Shown one piece after another: positions 45,003 through 58,859 of a DNA stretch of 64,000 bases. The notes under the pieces are model-generated. The model saw nothing but the letters and a program-made list of their open reading frames with translations, was not told where the DNA came from and searched no databases. The position numbers and the translations under genes are program-made. Within the stretch, counting starts at the first letter, position 1. Every line of letters begins with the position of its first letter. Source of the stretch: Spinacia oleracea (taxonomy: Eukaryota > Streptophyta > Magnoliopsida > Caryophyllales > Amaranthaceae); contig NC_079487.1 of NCBI RefSeq assembly GCF_020520425.1, forward strand, positions 109,092,141 through 109,156,140, given 5' to 3'.

Positions 45003-47213
45003 ATACTCCCTCTGTTCCTTAAAATTTTCCCATTTTTCGAATTGGGGTTCCTTTTTGTTAATCTCATTGTTTAAGCTTTGGGAAATTCTCTGTGGTAACA
45101 ATATACTTTTGCAAATTCTCATTGGTAACAAAATTTCTATCACTTTCTTTTGAAAATAGCAATTGGAATCTTATTTCACTAATTTTGACCTAATTAACCA
45201 ATCTACTACTGGACTATGGTTAAGTATCAATAAAATTTACTAAATGAACCTATGTTTACTATAGTCTATTCTCCCAACCAACTTCACTAATAACTCATTA
45301 GCGTCATTTTCCTTCTAGCCTCCCAAGTCCTACGTCCCAAAGAGAAGTTCTTTTATTGTCTTCTGCAACACCGTGTCGTCGACTTCTTCGCCTTTTCTTA
45401 CATCACCTCCTCGGTTTCATGTACTTCGAGTTTTGTATCCAAATCAATTAAATATAGGTGCTAGTAAATCCACACATTTTCACGGATATACATTATACTC
45501 CCTCTGTTTCTTAAAGTTTTTCCCATTTTTCGAATTGGGGTTCTTTTTTGTTATTCTCATTGTTTAATCTTTGGAAAATTCTCTGTGGTAGCAATATACT
45601 TTTGCAAATTCTCATTGGTAACAAAATTTCTGTCACTTTCTCTAAAATAGCAATAGGAATCTTATTTCTCTCTAATATAGCATTATTTCACTAATTTTGA
45701 CCTAATTAACCAATCTACTACTGACTATGGTTAAGTATCAGTAAAATTTACTAAATGAACCTATGTTTACTATAGTAAATTCTCCCAACCAACTTCACTA
45801 ATAATTCATTAGCGTCGTTTTCCTTCTCCTCCCAAGTCCTACGTCCCAAAGAGAAGTTCTTTCCTTGCCTTCTACAACACACCGCGCCATCGACTTCTTC
45901 GCTTTTTCTTACATCACCTCCTCGGTTTCATGTACTTCGGGTTTTGAAAGTTTAATTGTGTTAAATTGGGTTATATGCGATTATTTAAGAGGGGTGGGAT
46001 TAGTTTGATTGAATTATGATATGTATTGTTATGGACCTATGTTATTACTTGTATTTTATTTTTTTAAAAGAAAAATTAATTCATTAATAAAGAGTCATAC
46101 GACATCTATAAGAGAAATATGAATCTAACAAATACATGACAAATTGAATCAAATAAAGGTTTCTTTCATCAAAACTACGGTCGTTGAATAGATCTTGCAA
46201 TGTAGAACGTCTTCCGTTTATAACGCTGGAACATGCAACCTTTTTCAGAGAGAGGGTCTAACGATTTGTTGTAGCCGTGAGGATAATTTCTTGATTCATC
46301 TGGATGTACTCGAAAAATTGATATTTGTTGCGATTTCGAATAAAACTTTACCAACGAACTAATTTTACATAAATTCAGTGAACGACAAACCAAACATACT
46401 AAAACTAATTCCACCATAGGGAGACTAACGCACAAGGACGAACTCCGCCCATATGGTGAAAATTTATTGAATTTTAGAGACAATAATTGAATTAAATGAA
46501 GAGATCATGGTCGAAAGTATTCTGATTTCCGAAGAAATTACATTATTTTTGGCCTATAATGACCAAGAAAGTAAACCCTAGAAAGGAGAGAGGGAGAGAG
46601 GAGGAGAGAGGAGGAGAGAGCGACAAGAGATTCTTTTGTTAAAATTTTATGTTATTATTAAACTTGGTTGAATTATGTGTTGTCATGAATTATTAGAGGG
46701 TGAGAATCATGAATCATAAATTATTAAAGCCATCAGATATACTCTAAAGAGGTAAAAACTAGTAAAATAGAAAAATCAATACAGAAAATTGATCTTCAGA
46801 TTACGATCTTCCTGCTTTCTCAATTACGAGCTTTATATTTTGACCAAAAACTTGCTCCGAAAATAGAAATCAAAACAAAAATTGAAGTTGAAAAGAAATG
46901 ATGAAGGGGGGTTAGAATGAACGAACTTGAATATAAAAAGAATTAAGAAAACTCAGGAAAAAAATTCGAGGAAAGAGATGGAAGAGGATGACAGGAAAAA
47001 CAAGAACATAAAGGCCGAAATGAGGGTTTGTTGGTTTTATAACCTAGAATTTTTTGAGGGAATGAGTTAACCATGATTAACCATAATTAGGTTAACTAGG
47101 TTGAAATTAGTGAAAAATGTTATATTAGAGAGAATTTAGATTTCAGTTGCTATTTTAGAGAAAGTGGTAGATAGTTTGTTATCAGTGAGAATTTGCAAAA
47201 GTATAATGCTACT
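45003..47213. repeat. Direct and inverted ~450-bp repeats around a shared core
   Basis: Copy 1 starts at 45003 and copy 2 at ~45498 (both CTCCCTCTGTT.CTTAAA, then CCCATTTTTCGAATTGGGGT), about 495 bp apart. A third partial copy is inverted and ends near 47213 (GAGAATTTGCAAAAGTATA). Copies 2 and 3 therefore act as long inverted ends around 46064-46620, the core shared with 27530-28060. This is a layout seen in MULE-type transposons. A decayed reading frame lies in the core (minus strand). I cannot confirm a transposase or the target duplication. Confidence 0.5.
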
Positions 47214-47888
47214 TTATTTATGTATTCGTTTATCTCTCTTTCCATTAGTCATAGAGTAGCTATAATGTATCTTATTTATTTAATAATTTCTCTTACACCC
47301 AACCGTTACAAGATTTCAACTTTCTTAATTCTCACCCCGATTACAAATGGGATCCGAAGAACACAAGGGATCGAAGAAAGTAGTTGTTTAAACTAATTTA
47401 TACTTTATTACATAAAGAAATAACTCAAATAAGACAAAAAGTCTATGTATACATAATACCGACTTGATTAGTAACGAGACTTTATAACAAAAAGTCCATG
47501 CACCATTTCTACAACAATCAATTAAAAAAAGAAGTAATGAATTGATCTTTAATTCTTGATCATATTGTATTTGAAAATTAGTTTGAATGCATATTCAACC
47601 CTGCTTGTGTGAGGATTCATTTCTAATTTTACCAATTAAAATCAAAACTATTAATCATATCTAGAGTTGTTAAAACTGACTCAACTCAACCAATATCCGA
47701 CAAAAGTTGAAGTGAATCGAAAAAACTTTACACTTCAATCCGCATGAGTACAATACTTCTTTGTAAAATATATCCGAAATTGTCCAAACCGATTATTCTC
47801 AACCCATAATCGTCTGATAAACCGATTTGACGAGCGGACTATGTGTACTCACGGCGAATCACCGAATCATAACATGCATGTTGGATGT
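47214..47888. other. Intergenic, promoter side of the PRA1 gene
   Basis: A+T-rich, no gene. Its right part is the presumed upstream control region of the PRA1 gene. Confidence 0.4.
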
Positions 47889-47895
47889 TATAAAT
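47889..47895 (+). promoter_or_regulatory. TATA box of the PRA1 gene
   Basis: TATAAAT lies about 150 bp before the ATG at 48043, followed by a C/A-rich leader. It predicts a start near 47920. Confidence 0.5.
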
Positions 47896-48042
47896 GGGAC
47901 CCTCACCGACAACCGTGTAAACACAATCACCCAATTGGCCAATATCACCCAACCATCTGATTAACCAACTTCACCCCCTCATTTCCCCAAATCCTCCTAT
48001 TTCCAAAACCCAACCAAATCTAACGCTTCCCAACCGCCGGCA

Positions 48043-48690
48043 ATGTCGTCGTCGGCGACACTTCCGATGACCACCCAACAAACCACCACCAATGACAACA
48101 CCACAATCACAACTCCAGCTTTCCGCAGCTTCATCTCCCGGCTAACCACCTCCCTCCGCCAAACCTTTGCCCAACGCCGCCCTTGGTACGAACTACTCGA
48201 TCGCTCCGCCTTCACCCGCCCTGAAAATCTCTCCGATGCCTTCTCACGCATCCGTAAAAATGCCGCTTACTTCCGCGTTAACTACCTCTCACTCCTCGCT
48301 GCAGTCCTCGCTTTCTCACTCATCTCCCACCCTTTCTCTCTCATAGTCCTCCTCTCTCTCCTCGCTGCCTGGTGCTTCCTCTATCTCTTCCGCCCTTCCG
48401 ATCAGCCTGCCATCCTCTTTGGTCGCACCTTCTCCGATCGTGAGATGCTTGGAATCCTCGTCATTTGCACCGTCGTTGTAATCTTCTTGACGAGTGTCGG
48501 GTCGTTGTTGATTTCCGCTGCTTTGATTGGGGTTGGGATTGTCTCTGTTCATGGAGCTTTTAGGGTTCCTGAAGATCTGTTCTTAGATGATCAGGAAGGT
48601 CCCAATTCTGGGTTATTGTCGTTCCTCGGTGGTACTGCTTCCTCTGCCGCCGTCGCCGCTGCGGGATCCGCTGTTGCTGGAAGAGTCTGA
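48043..48690 (+). CDS. PRA1: PRA1-family protein (prenylated Rab acceptor, B-type)
   Basis: This is a single exon of 215 aa. The N-terminal ~75 residues are cytosolic: a Thr-rich head, then TFAQRRPWYELLDRSAF and the NAAYFRVNYL block typical of PRA1. Two hydrophobic hairpins follow (~83-115 and ~133-168) with LFRPSDQPAILFGR between them. A Gly/Ala-rich tail with acidic DDQEGPNS comes next. PRA1 proteins bind prenylated Rab GTPases and work in endoplasmic reticulum/Golgi trafficking. The length and the lack of introns are normal for plant PRA1.B genes. The start is the first ATG of the transcript and the family's usual N-terminus. The coding region is distinctly GC-richer than its flanks. Confidence 0.95.
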   Translation: MSSSATLPMTTQQTTTNDNTTITTPAFRSFISRLTTSLRQTFAQRRPWYELLDRSAFTRPENLSDAFSRIRKNAAYFRVNYLSLLAAVLAFSLISHPFSLIVLLSLLAAWCFLYLFRPSDQPAILFGRTFSDREMLGILVICTVVVIFLTSVGSLLISAALIGVGIVSVHGAFRVPEDLFLDDQEGPNSGLLSFLGGTASSAAVAAAGSAVAGRV

Positions 48691-51600
48691 TTTGATTTTT
48701 GAGGTATTGGCTTGATTTGATTTGATCTGATATTTAAGGGGGGAATTGGGGGATTCTTTGGTTAGGGTTTTGTTCTTGTTGGGTAGCTAGCTACTTTTGA
48801 TGGATGATGATCTGAATTTAATGCAAGAAAAATGTAGATCTTTATATTTTGCAATTGATTTTCTTTTGATCCCTTGGCTAGCAATCAAATGTAATTTCTT
48901 TTACTGAAAGTAGTTATGATATGATGAATTCAATATTATCACTTTTGAGAAGATTAGTGTCAAAAGTTTGTTCACAAATTTTATTAACTGATGATTATGA
49001 TGTCCTTGTTCTGTGTTGAAGTGAAGTTTCTTTTAGTTTGATGAACTCAATCCTTGGTCTGTCGGTGAGACAATGTTTATGCTTGGATGGAATTCTTTGT
49101 TACTTTACACTCAATCTTATATAGTTACTGCTGTACTTACTAGTTACATAATTGAAGGATGAATTTAAGAGAAAGTGTTTGTTGGGAGATTGTGTTGTAC
49201 CAAAAAATGACATTGTATTTCACTGTAGTTACCGAAAACTTTTAGTTCCATGGGGAGGTTTTTTATGTGAAATTCACTTAGAGTGGTTGAACTAGGTCTT
49301 GATTTTTGTTTCTTTTCCTTGAATTGGATGTATATAGCGAATTGGTTGGTTAGGAAATGTGATTTTATGCTTGAGCTAGTAATTAAACGTAATGGATTTA
49401 CTTCTGGTCGTTGTCGACCATGTTATGCACCTCAATACCTCATAGATGGCATGATGTGCTCCTCAATACCTCATAGATGGCATGAACTTAGTAGTTGACA
49501 TGATATGCCCTGTCTTCATATTTGCTTAAAACCAACTCAAGGAGGACACTTTCTTGGTTAACCCTGTCGTTGAGAGTGCATCTAATGAACTGAGTAGATA
49601 GACGATGAAACAATTGTGCATGGTATTCTTTATCGGGTCGCAAGAAGACAAGTTTAGTCTCCTTCACAGAAAATGCCATTTGATGAAAAAACTCAGAATC
49701 CCTTTTATGGTTAGATATTGCCATATCCATGAGGGGTTTAATTTTTGAAGAGTTTCCCTTAAATTTTGGTTCTTGGGATTAAGTTATACAGCGTTCAACC
49801 ATGCACCATCTGACATGGACCCTTTTTGGGAGAGGGGGTGGGGTGGGGTGGGTGGGGAGTGAAGGGTTGTAGCTGGCGGGGTTCAGTCTCCAACTCTCCA
49901 TTAGTATTGCAATTGGACTTAAATAGTTAAATGTGATCATGAAGTGTATGCATGCGGTGTTATTTATTGTGAGCTGGAGCCTTGAACCCATAATATTGGA
50001 AATTAAGCATGCTTAAATCTGTGCAAGATTTTGGAATATGTTTGAAATATCATTTAATGAATGCAGTCCTTTCATGGCCACATTTGCCATTTTCTTGAGG
50101 TCTTTTGTTAGACTTTCTTTCTTCAATTTGTCTATTACGTTGATTAGCTTATGCAGAATCCTACCTTGCATTATCTGAGATGTAAAATTTTGGGTTTGGA
50201 GGGGGAGGGGTAGCATAAGGAAGGAATTTATGTACCTTTATTTGGCAGATTTTGTTTTAGAGGTCGCAAAAGTGGAGGTGCTTTCCCTTGTGAGAATAGG
50301 AGCCTTAGAATCGGAAGTAAACCATGAATAAAGTGATGAGGGAAGACGTTACATGATTTTTGAGTTGGGGCAATTTACAAGGGACTGGCTTTCTCTTTCT
50401 TATGATGTATGGTATGGTGGATTATTCTTGCAGGTTGCCTTTTACTGCATCCTATCTCGTTTTTGTTAACAAATTGGCTAGTGACTCTGTAGTGTTCCAT
50501 TAAGTTGGTTGGAGGGAAGTTTATCGCAGTTTGGTATTTTGAATTGGGAAACTGTCTCATGTTGAAAATTGCAAGAAATTACCAAGTGGGGCTACCAAAG
50601 TGTTGCAGGATCTTTGGCATATATCATCATCTTGGCAGCAACACAGCTGAGTTATCCTAACTAGTCATGAATGGACTAATTGTCTAGGAGATAGCATAAC
50701 TGCTGTGCTATGCAGGTGCGTAATTTTATTTTTTTTGAAATTGTGGGCATAGGGGTTGAAAACATAGAACAGAGTTAATGGCAAGTTATATGAAATTGTG
50801 GGCATAGCCGCATAGGGGTTCGAAACATCGAACATATTTTTCACTATGCTAATGCAGTCCGTTGAATTATCTTATATTCATGTAGTTTGAGTTCAGTACT
50901 TGATGCTTTTTAGTTTAGGATGCCTTGTGCTAAAAGAACGATTAATCAAGGAATAATGATAGCAGGGCTGATAACATTGATTGCTTCCTCTGAGTTATAT
51001 GGATCTATAGTTGGTGAAGCGGTTGAAATTCCACTTGTGCTTTTTCCTGTAATGAGCGCATCCATGTTCTTGTTTGGATAGATCAAAATTCACGAGGCCA
51101 AACAATATGTGTATTTCTTGATAACTGCAGTTGTTAAACTTGCAAAACATGTCTGTATTCCGTAGATCTGCTTAGTCCCTCTACTCCCTACCAGTTGATT
51201 CTGGTTTTGTGATGTGAGGAGCAGAAATTATGAGGAACCTTTGAGCTACCAAATACATTTTTTGAATACTGCTTGTATATTTCATGGCAGAATAATGATT
51301 TAGCTGATATGCAAAGGCCTGCATTATGTCAGGGTACTACGCCCTACTTTTTATCGGTGATCTCCTGCATGAACTTTAAACTCTAGCTTCTGAAAATACA
51401 TACCAACTTGTGGGAAAACAATACCGTGAACATTCTTAGTTGCTTCTTTAGATAGATGATGTTGTCAGCAGCAGCAGCAGGCAGGTAACCATTTATCCCA
51501 GCTGCAGAGAGACTGGAGCAGGAGTTGGATCACCACTATTTGAGTTTGTTTTCTTAGACCGGAAAGGCAAACTCCTGCACTCTGAATCCACAAAACGACT

Positions 51601-51842
51601 TTTGCCATCGAATGAACTAACCACGAATGTAGAATCAGCTAAATTCCTGGGTCTATTGTCGAAATCAGTTGGTCATGAAAGTTGTAATATTGGTCGATAC
51701 TATCTGTAAATGAGCAAACTGGAATCAGGTTCTGGTTCTGTCGTTTTACTCTCAGTGAGTTTTGATTGTTAGCAGAGTGTGCTGTGACTTGGTACCTCCC
51801 AGAAAAGTTGCCAAATAAGCAGGTTAGTGAGTCAGTAACAGC
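48691..51842. other. 3' flank of PRA1 and intergenic DNA
   Basis: There is no supported gene. The first ~200 bp is probably the 3' untranslated region. A 31-bp unit (CCTCAATACCTCATAGATGG) is tandemly duplicated at ~49430-49485. A (CAG)n run lies at ~51467-51483. The sequence is less A+T-rich and less repetitive than elsewhere, and looks like decayed genic DNA, but I recognise nothing. Confidence 0.4.
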
Positions 51843-52504
51843 TAGGGTTGTGCAAAACAACCGAGAAACCAAAACCATACGTAAAAACTGAAAACCTGAA
51901 CCAAAATTTTAGGAATTTAGGTTTAGGATCAGCTTTTTTGGAACATTAGAAAACCTGAACGGAAACGGATAATCTATCTGAACTGAAGTCACTTCTATAT
52001 GGTTGATACTTGATAGGTACAAAACTCAACACAAATAACGTTATTACTAAATATTGATGTAACGTTTAGTTTGGAATTTCATCCCCACTATCAATACAAA
52101 AATTGAAAAATAAATTAAAATAACATTACAGGTTTACTTTGGTGCAAGACAACACAGTAAACAAAACTAGAACTAATGGTATTCCGTATAAACTGTGTAA
52201 GATTTGTTGGACATTATCGATGAGTCCCCCCGGTAAAGATACCAAGTGAGTCTCACTAAACGTAAATTTTGGCCTACTCTCTTGCATGCATGCATATATT
52301 CTTTTGCAAAAAAGTTTATTTACTCTTCAATATCCATTACCCAGACCAATCTGAACCGAAATTTCCAGGTAACCGATTTGCCAGTTAATGTATTTATCGG
52401 TTAACCGACTCTATGGTTACGGTTTAGGGTCAAGAACATGACGACCTAAAACTAACGGTTAACCAAATAAATCATGGTCGGTTAACCAAACCTGGTTTGC
52501 ACAC

Positions 52505-52898
52505 TGTTGGAGATAATGAGTCAGCGAGTTCAAAGGATCCAAGCACGCAACCACAATATTGCAAAGATGGACTTGCTCACACATGATTACTCCTCATGTA
52601 ACTGAATTCAGTTACAAGTATGCCACGCTGGCATTCCTACATCATGCTTGCTCTTGCATTCCTTTGGTTGATAGTTTAGGGCAGCCTTCTTATTGGCTAT
52701 GCCGACATTACATTGTTCTAGTATATATGGGATTGTTCTCCTTCTTCCTAATTAACTTACTACAGATTATGAAGTTGTGTTGTAAGAATACTCTCTCTAT
52801 ATACACTTCTCTTTCTGCAATTCAGTTTATACTGCATAGTTGCTAAACTGTTGTTCCCAATTTCGTTCAACACTTGATCCAATTTCAAGCTTTCAACG
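52505..52898 (+). repeat. 5' LTR of the copia element
   Basis: It begins TGTTGGAGATAATGAG and ends CTTTCAACG just before the primer site. It contains a TATATATGG word near 52721 as a promoter candidate. Confidence 0.85.
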
Positions 52899-55800
52899 TG
52901 GTATCAGAGTAGTAAATTTCAGATCTGGGTGCAATTTCTTCAACTAATTTCAACAATGTAATATGAGTAAAGTCCTGTTTTCATCCTTTCAGGTTTGTTC
53001 ATCCTCAAATTCTTCTTTTACTGAAAATAGTTATGCTATGGTTTGATATGTTCTTTACTGAATTCGATTGAGTTTGTGATAAGAATCAGTTTCTACAGTA
53101 GATAGAATATTTGAAGTTGTGAAGTTGTTGATAACCTGAGCACAAATTTCCTTTCCTATATTCATTTCTGAGTTTGAATATATTTTTCTTCATTGAAATC
53201 TGCACAGAATGGAGCAACCAACACCACCAACCTTACCACCTAATCAAAATCTTGCATCACCTTTTTACCTACATCCTACTGATAATACATGCAACTAGTC
53301 AATTAGTTCCTATAAAATTCAAAGGAGAAGGATATGGAGATTGGAGAAGGAGTATGATGATTTCTATGTCATCTAAGAACAAGTTGGGGTTTGTTAATGG
53401 TGTCATAACCAAACCAAATGCTACAGATAATACTTATGAGGCATGAATGAGATACAATGATATGATGATATCATGCCTGTTGTTCAATTTGGACACAACT
53501 ATAGCCAAAAGTGTGTTGTATTTCAATACAACAAGGGAAATATGGGTGGATCTAGAGGAAAGATAAGGATTCGTTTCTAGACCACAATTTTACTCTTTAG
53601 AGCAACAAGCTGCTGACATTACACAGGGAGGACACACAAAATATTGCAAAGTTTTTCACATAAATCAAGTCTATATGGGACAAGATGAGTGCAAAATATC
53701 CTTTACCATCTTGTACTTGCAATTTGTGTACATGTAATCTGACACAGAATATTTTCAAGATGCAACAAGATCAGAGACTGATGCAGTTCTTGATGAAGTT
53801 AGGGGAGCATTTGGCCACAACTAGAGGTAATCTGTTAATGATGCAACCTCTTCCAACATTCTCTCATGCTTACAGAATGTTGGCACAAGAAGAAAGGCAA
53901 GGAGAAATTGCTACACCAGCACATCAGTCAGAGAGTCATGCTTTTGGTGATGATAGGAGAAGGTATAATGATTACCATAACAGAAACAACAACTACACTC
54001 CTTACAGAGCTTAGAAGTCACAACCATATGGGAGAAATACTTATCAGTATAGTAATCATTCTGGAGGTAACAAATCAACTGGATACAAGAAGCCTTTCAT
54101 TTACTTTTGTGATCACTGCAAGGTGAATGGGCATAACACTGAGAGATGCTTCAAGTTACATGGATTTCCACCAGGTTTCACAGGTTTTAAGAATGATATA
54201 AAAAACTGCAGCAGTTGCTTATTCAGATGAGGCTTATTATGATGATATGGCAGATTATCAACAAGTAGAAAATCCTAGCAACACAGATATTCCAGCAGAG
54301 GAAGGAGAAATTTCAGGTCATGCTTTCATGGTATAGGTAATACATATTGCTTTCTTACATGCTCACACTCTAGTTGGTTGCTAGATATTAATTGGTGCAT
54401 CAGATCATATGTGTGCTAGCCTTAGCATGTTTGACAATTATGAGCTTGTTAATGATACTAATGAGTATATCACAATCCCTGATGGAAGAAAGGTAGAAAT
54501 ACATCACAAGGGAACAATCACTATAAATGAGAGTATACAATTGAAGGGTGTGTTACATGTGCCTGAATTTCAGCTTATTATCTGTGAATAAGTTGTGTCA
54601 AGCCAGGCAGTGTACTATCTCATTTATAGCTGATAAGTGATACGTAGGGCCATTTAATGAGAAGGCCACAGGTTCTTGGTAATGTGAGATCAGGGTTATA
54701 CGGTGTGGAGTCAAGTCAATCACAACTCAATAAGGAAGCATCAACTACCTATTTCGTAGCCTCCACTTCAAAGAACAAAGATGCAGAGGTTTGGCACTTA
54801 AGACTTGGTCACATGCCTTTCAATAAGATGAAGATTATCATTAGTAGTTTGTCAGAGTCCAAAAATAATGATTATATTTGTCAAATATGTCCTGCTGCAA
54901 AACAACCTAGAAGTTCTTTTCCTATGAGTAGCATTAAGACCAATAAGATGTTTAAAATGATACATCTGGACACTTGGGGTCCTTATAAAAATAAGACTTA
55001 CAATGGTTGTACTTTGTTTGTTACAATAGTTGATGATTTTACAAGAACTACATGGACTCATTTACTGAAATCCAAGAATGATGCAGTGCCTGTGATTACA
55101 TCTTTTCTGATATGGTGGAAACACAATTCAATACTAAAGTTTTGTGTGTAAGATCACAATTCCCTAGAACTATGTGAGGGAGATATGAAAAGAATTTTGC
55201 TGGACAGAGGTATACTTCACCAGACTAGTTGTAGTGGAACACCACAACATAATGGGGTAGTTGAAAGAAAACATAGGAACTTGTTGGAAACTACTAGACT
55301 ACATTTCCAATCCAAACTCCCTATAATATTATGGGGAGAGTGTATTTTGGGTGTTACATATATGATAAACAAGATGCCTTTGAAAATCATTGGAGGCATC
55401 ACACCATATGAGAAGCTACATGGAGATAAACCTCTTTATGAACATTTAAGAGCTTTTGATTGCTTATGATATGTTTCTACCTATAAAGTCAACATAGCTA
55501 AATTTCATCCTAGAGCCAAACTTTGTGTTGGAGAACACTGCTACATGAAATGTGACATCTCTTTAGGATGAAATTTACCTACAGTTGATCATACAATTGT
55601 GGCTGAGTTTCCTCCATATAGTTTCCTTCCTAAACACACTCTTGTCATTCATGATCCAAACACCCCTTTCATTTTTCATATTCAAACCAATCCTGATCAT
55701 TCTATGAGTTCAGACTCCAACCAGGCTTCTTCACTCTCTTCTCCACCTCTCTCTACTCCTCATTCTTCACCTGAATCTTCTTCAATTTCTACTCCATATC

Positions 55801-56897
55801 CCACATAATATCACTCTTGATCTCTCAGATAATACACACACAACTCCCACTCTCAGAAAGTGTACAAGAACACACAATCCTCCTTCTTACCATAATGATT
55901 ACCACTGTCACTCTGCTGCACATTGGTGTAACTTGATGTCCTATAACAGTTTATCTAGGAGTCATCATGCAATGGTGGCTAGTATTGACATTTTCACATA
56001 ACTTAGAAACTATAAAGAAGCTATTTTGAAACCAGAATGGGTCAAGGCTATGGAGAATGAGATTGAAGCATTGCTTGAAAATCATACTTGGGGTGTTGTT
56101 ACTCTACCCAATCAGAAGAAGGTTATAGGTTGCAAATGGGTGTTCAAGGTCAAACTTAGGGCAGATAGCTCTTTATAAAGATGCAAAGCAAGACTAGTAG
56201 CTCAAGGTCACACACAACAGTATGGAATAGACTTTGAAGAAACTTTCTCACCTGCGGAAAAGATGGCCACAATGAGGTGCATAATTGCTCTAGAAGCCAG
56301 TATGAAGTGGCTTGTCTTTCAACTGGATGTTAACAATGCCTTCCTTCATGGTGATCTCCATGAGGAAATTTATATGAAAATGCCAGAAGCAATCTCAAAT
56401 CTAGAGAACAAAGTTTATAAACTTACCAAATCACTGTATGGTTTGAAGCAGGCCCTCTAGACAATGGTTTTCTAAATTACATGTAGAATTGAAGACTCGG
56501 GGTTTTGTTCAATCGAAGAATGACTATTCCTTATTCATCAAGAGGGATGCAGAACATATTACTCCAACAGCTGTGTATGTGGATGGCATTTTACTTACTG
56601 GAAATCATCTCCCTACTATTACAGCCTTGAAGAAACACCTAGATGAGGTTTTCAGTATCAAAGATCTAGGTATAATGAGTTATTTCCTAGGTATTGAGGT
56701 TGGTTATGCGTCAGATGGAGTTGCTCTTACACAAAAAAGTTCACTAAGTCACTTTTGTCAGACTCTGGTTTTGATGTACACAAAGCAACAACTACACCTC
56801 TACCTATCAACACTAAACTCTATGTAGATGAGGGTTGGTTTATGATACACCAGAGGTTTACAGAACATTGGTTGGCAAGTTGAATTTCTTGACTAAC

Positions 56898-58207
56898 TGT
56901 TGACCCTAAAGTTTTGATGATGACAAAGCAAACTCCTGACAATTGGTTAAGTTATGTTGCATAATAGGTTCCGAGATCCTTGAAGGGATAATGCTAAGTT
57001 AAGGAGATCCTGAGTTGGATAAACTAAGCAAACGTGGAATATAAGCAAGTAATTGATCCATGTCAGACACTACATTGAAGAAATAATCATTAAGCAAGGC
57101 GAGATCCTTAGGCGAGTTCCTAAGGCGAGATCCTCATATATTATGTGGATCCTCGATGTTCCAGAGAAGGAACAAATTGGGAAGACTTCGAGTGAAGCTT
57201 CTAAAGGTGCAACATGAAGACTACAACATATGAGTTTATGTTTAGGATTTATGTAAGTATTTAATATTGTTTATACGTAATTTGGAACGAAAGGAACCTA
57301 AGTATTTTGGTACGTTTTAAATTGAAATATATTAACTGTAATTATAAAAGAGTTTTAAGTTGGAAAATCTTTGTTAATAAATAAAATGAATTTAATTAAT
57401 AAATGTAAACATAGGATTCTGTTTTCATTCTCCTTGTTTCTCAAGCAAAAGATTTTCCATGATCCTTAAAACTCTCCCACGTATTTCTGTTTAAACGTGC
57501 ATTTAGTGTTTTGATTTGGTCTCCCTGTTTCTCTCCAACTATGCCCATGTTACTGAGCAGTAACTGTTAGTGGGTAGTTGAGGAGAACATGGGTACCCAA
57601 CCTTAGGTAAAACTCTCCTATAAAAGGAGAAGAGTTTTGGCTTTTCAAAACACAACTGATTTCTACAAAATCTATCTTAAAGAGCTTAAACGTTTTAAAA
57701 GAGTCAGTTGGCAAAATAGAGTGTTCCTTGAGTTCCTTATTATTATAAGCTTTATTACGTACTAGAGTTTTATATCAAATTGTATTTTGGGTTTAAGGAT
57801 TGAGTGATCCTTGAGTGACTTAGAGTTAAGTCAAAGAGAGAAAGAGCGACTAAGAGTTTAGTCAAAGAGAGAAACAGTGACTTAGAGTTAAGTCAAAGAG
57901 AAAAGGAGCGACTTAGAGTTAAGTCAGAGAGAGAAAGAGTAGCACAGTAATCGAAGGGGATTGCTGTGGGGAACTCGTGTTCGAGAGGAACTCGAGTTAA
58001 AGAGTGTATTTGTAATAGAGTTATTGCATTAATACAAAAGAGTAGTGAGGTTCTTCTTGATTAGGGTCAAGAAGGTTCCTCCGTTTTATATCTTTCTTCG
58101 CTCATTGTTCTCAGTCTCTTTATTGTTTAAATTCCGCAAGAAACTTACTCAAGTTCCCAAGAAACAATTCACCCCCCCTCTTGTCAAGTGTTCCTACTGA
58201 ACTATCA
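56898..58207 (+). mobile_element. Solo LTR nested in the copia element
   Basis: It begins TGTTGACCC and ends in CA, flanked by CTAAC (56893-56897 and 58208-58212). It is 1,310 bp, with an internal ~30-bp tandem repeat (GACTTAGAGTTAAGTCAAAG) about four times at 57815-57935. It has no coding region. It belongs to a different LTR family from its host and is younger. Confidence 0.8.
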
Positions 58208-58859
58208 CTAACACTAGGCCTGACTTGTGTTTTTCTGTTCAGTTACTGAGTCAGTTTATGCATATGCCTAGAATGCCACATGTCTTAGCCTTGCAACATG
58301 TCCTTAGATATGTGGCAAGCACTGCAGGCCAAGCTATACTTCTCAAGGCTTCAGATTCTCCGACTCTTCAAGCTTTTTCAGACAGTGATTGGGCAGCATG
58401 CCCCAACACAAGAAAATCTATCACTGGCTATATAATACTCTTTGGAAATTCAACCGTCTCATGGAAGTCCAAGAAACAAGGGATTGTCTCTAGAAGTTCC
58501 TCTGAAACTGAATACAGGGCCATGGAAGCAGTTGCATCAGAGGTCACCTAGCTTGTCAGACTTCTTGAAGAAATTGGTGTAACTAACTTAAAACCAGTGA
58601 CTCTTCACTGTGACAAACAATCAACTATTTATCTTGCAAAAAACCATGTGTTTCATGAACGCACAAACTACATAGAAATTGATTGCCACTTCACTGGAGA
58701 TAAGGTCATTGAAGACTTACTGCAGCTCACCTACCTCCCTACTCATTCTCAGTTGGAAGATGTGTTCACTAAGGCTCTCCCATCTCCTCATTTTAAAGAG
58801 CTTATGTCCAAGCTAGGAGTTTTTTCTGCAACCCCTAGCTTGAGGGGGGGGGGGTGGTG

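Noticed and set aside
48316-48552. Acidic open frame antisense to PRA1
   Set aside because: It is a mirror of the biased codon use of PRA1 and has no independent signal.
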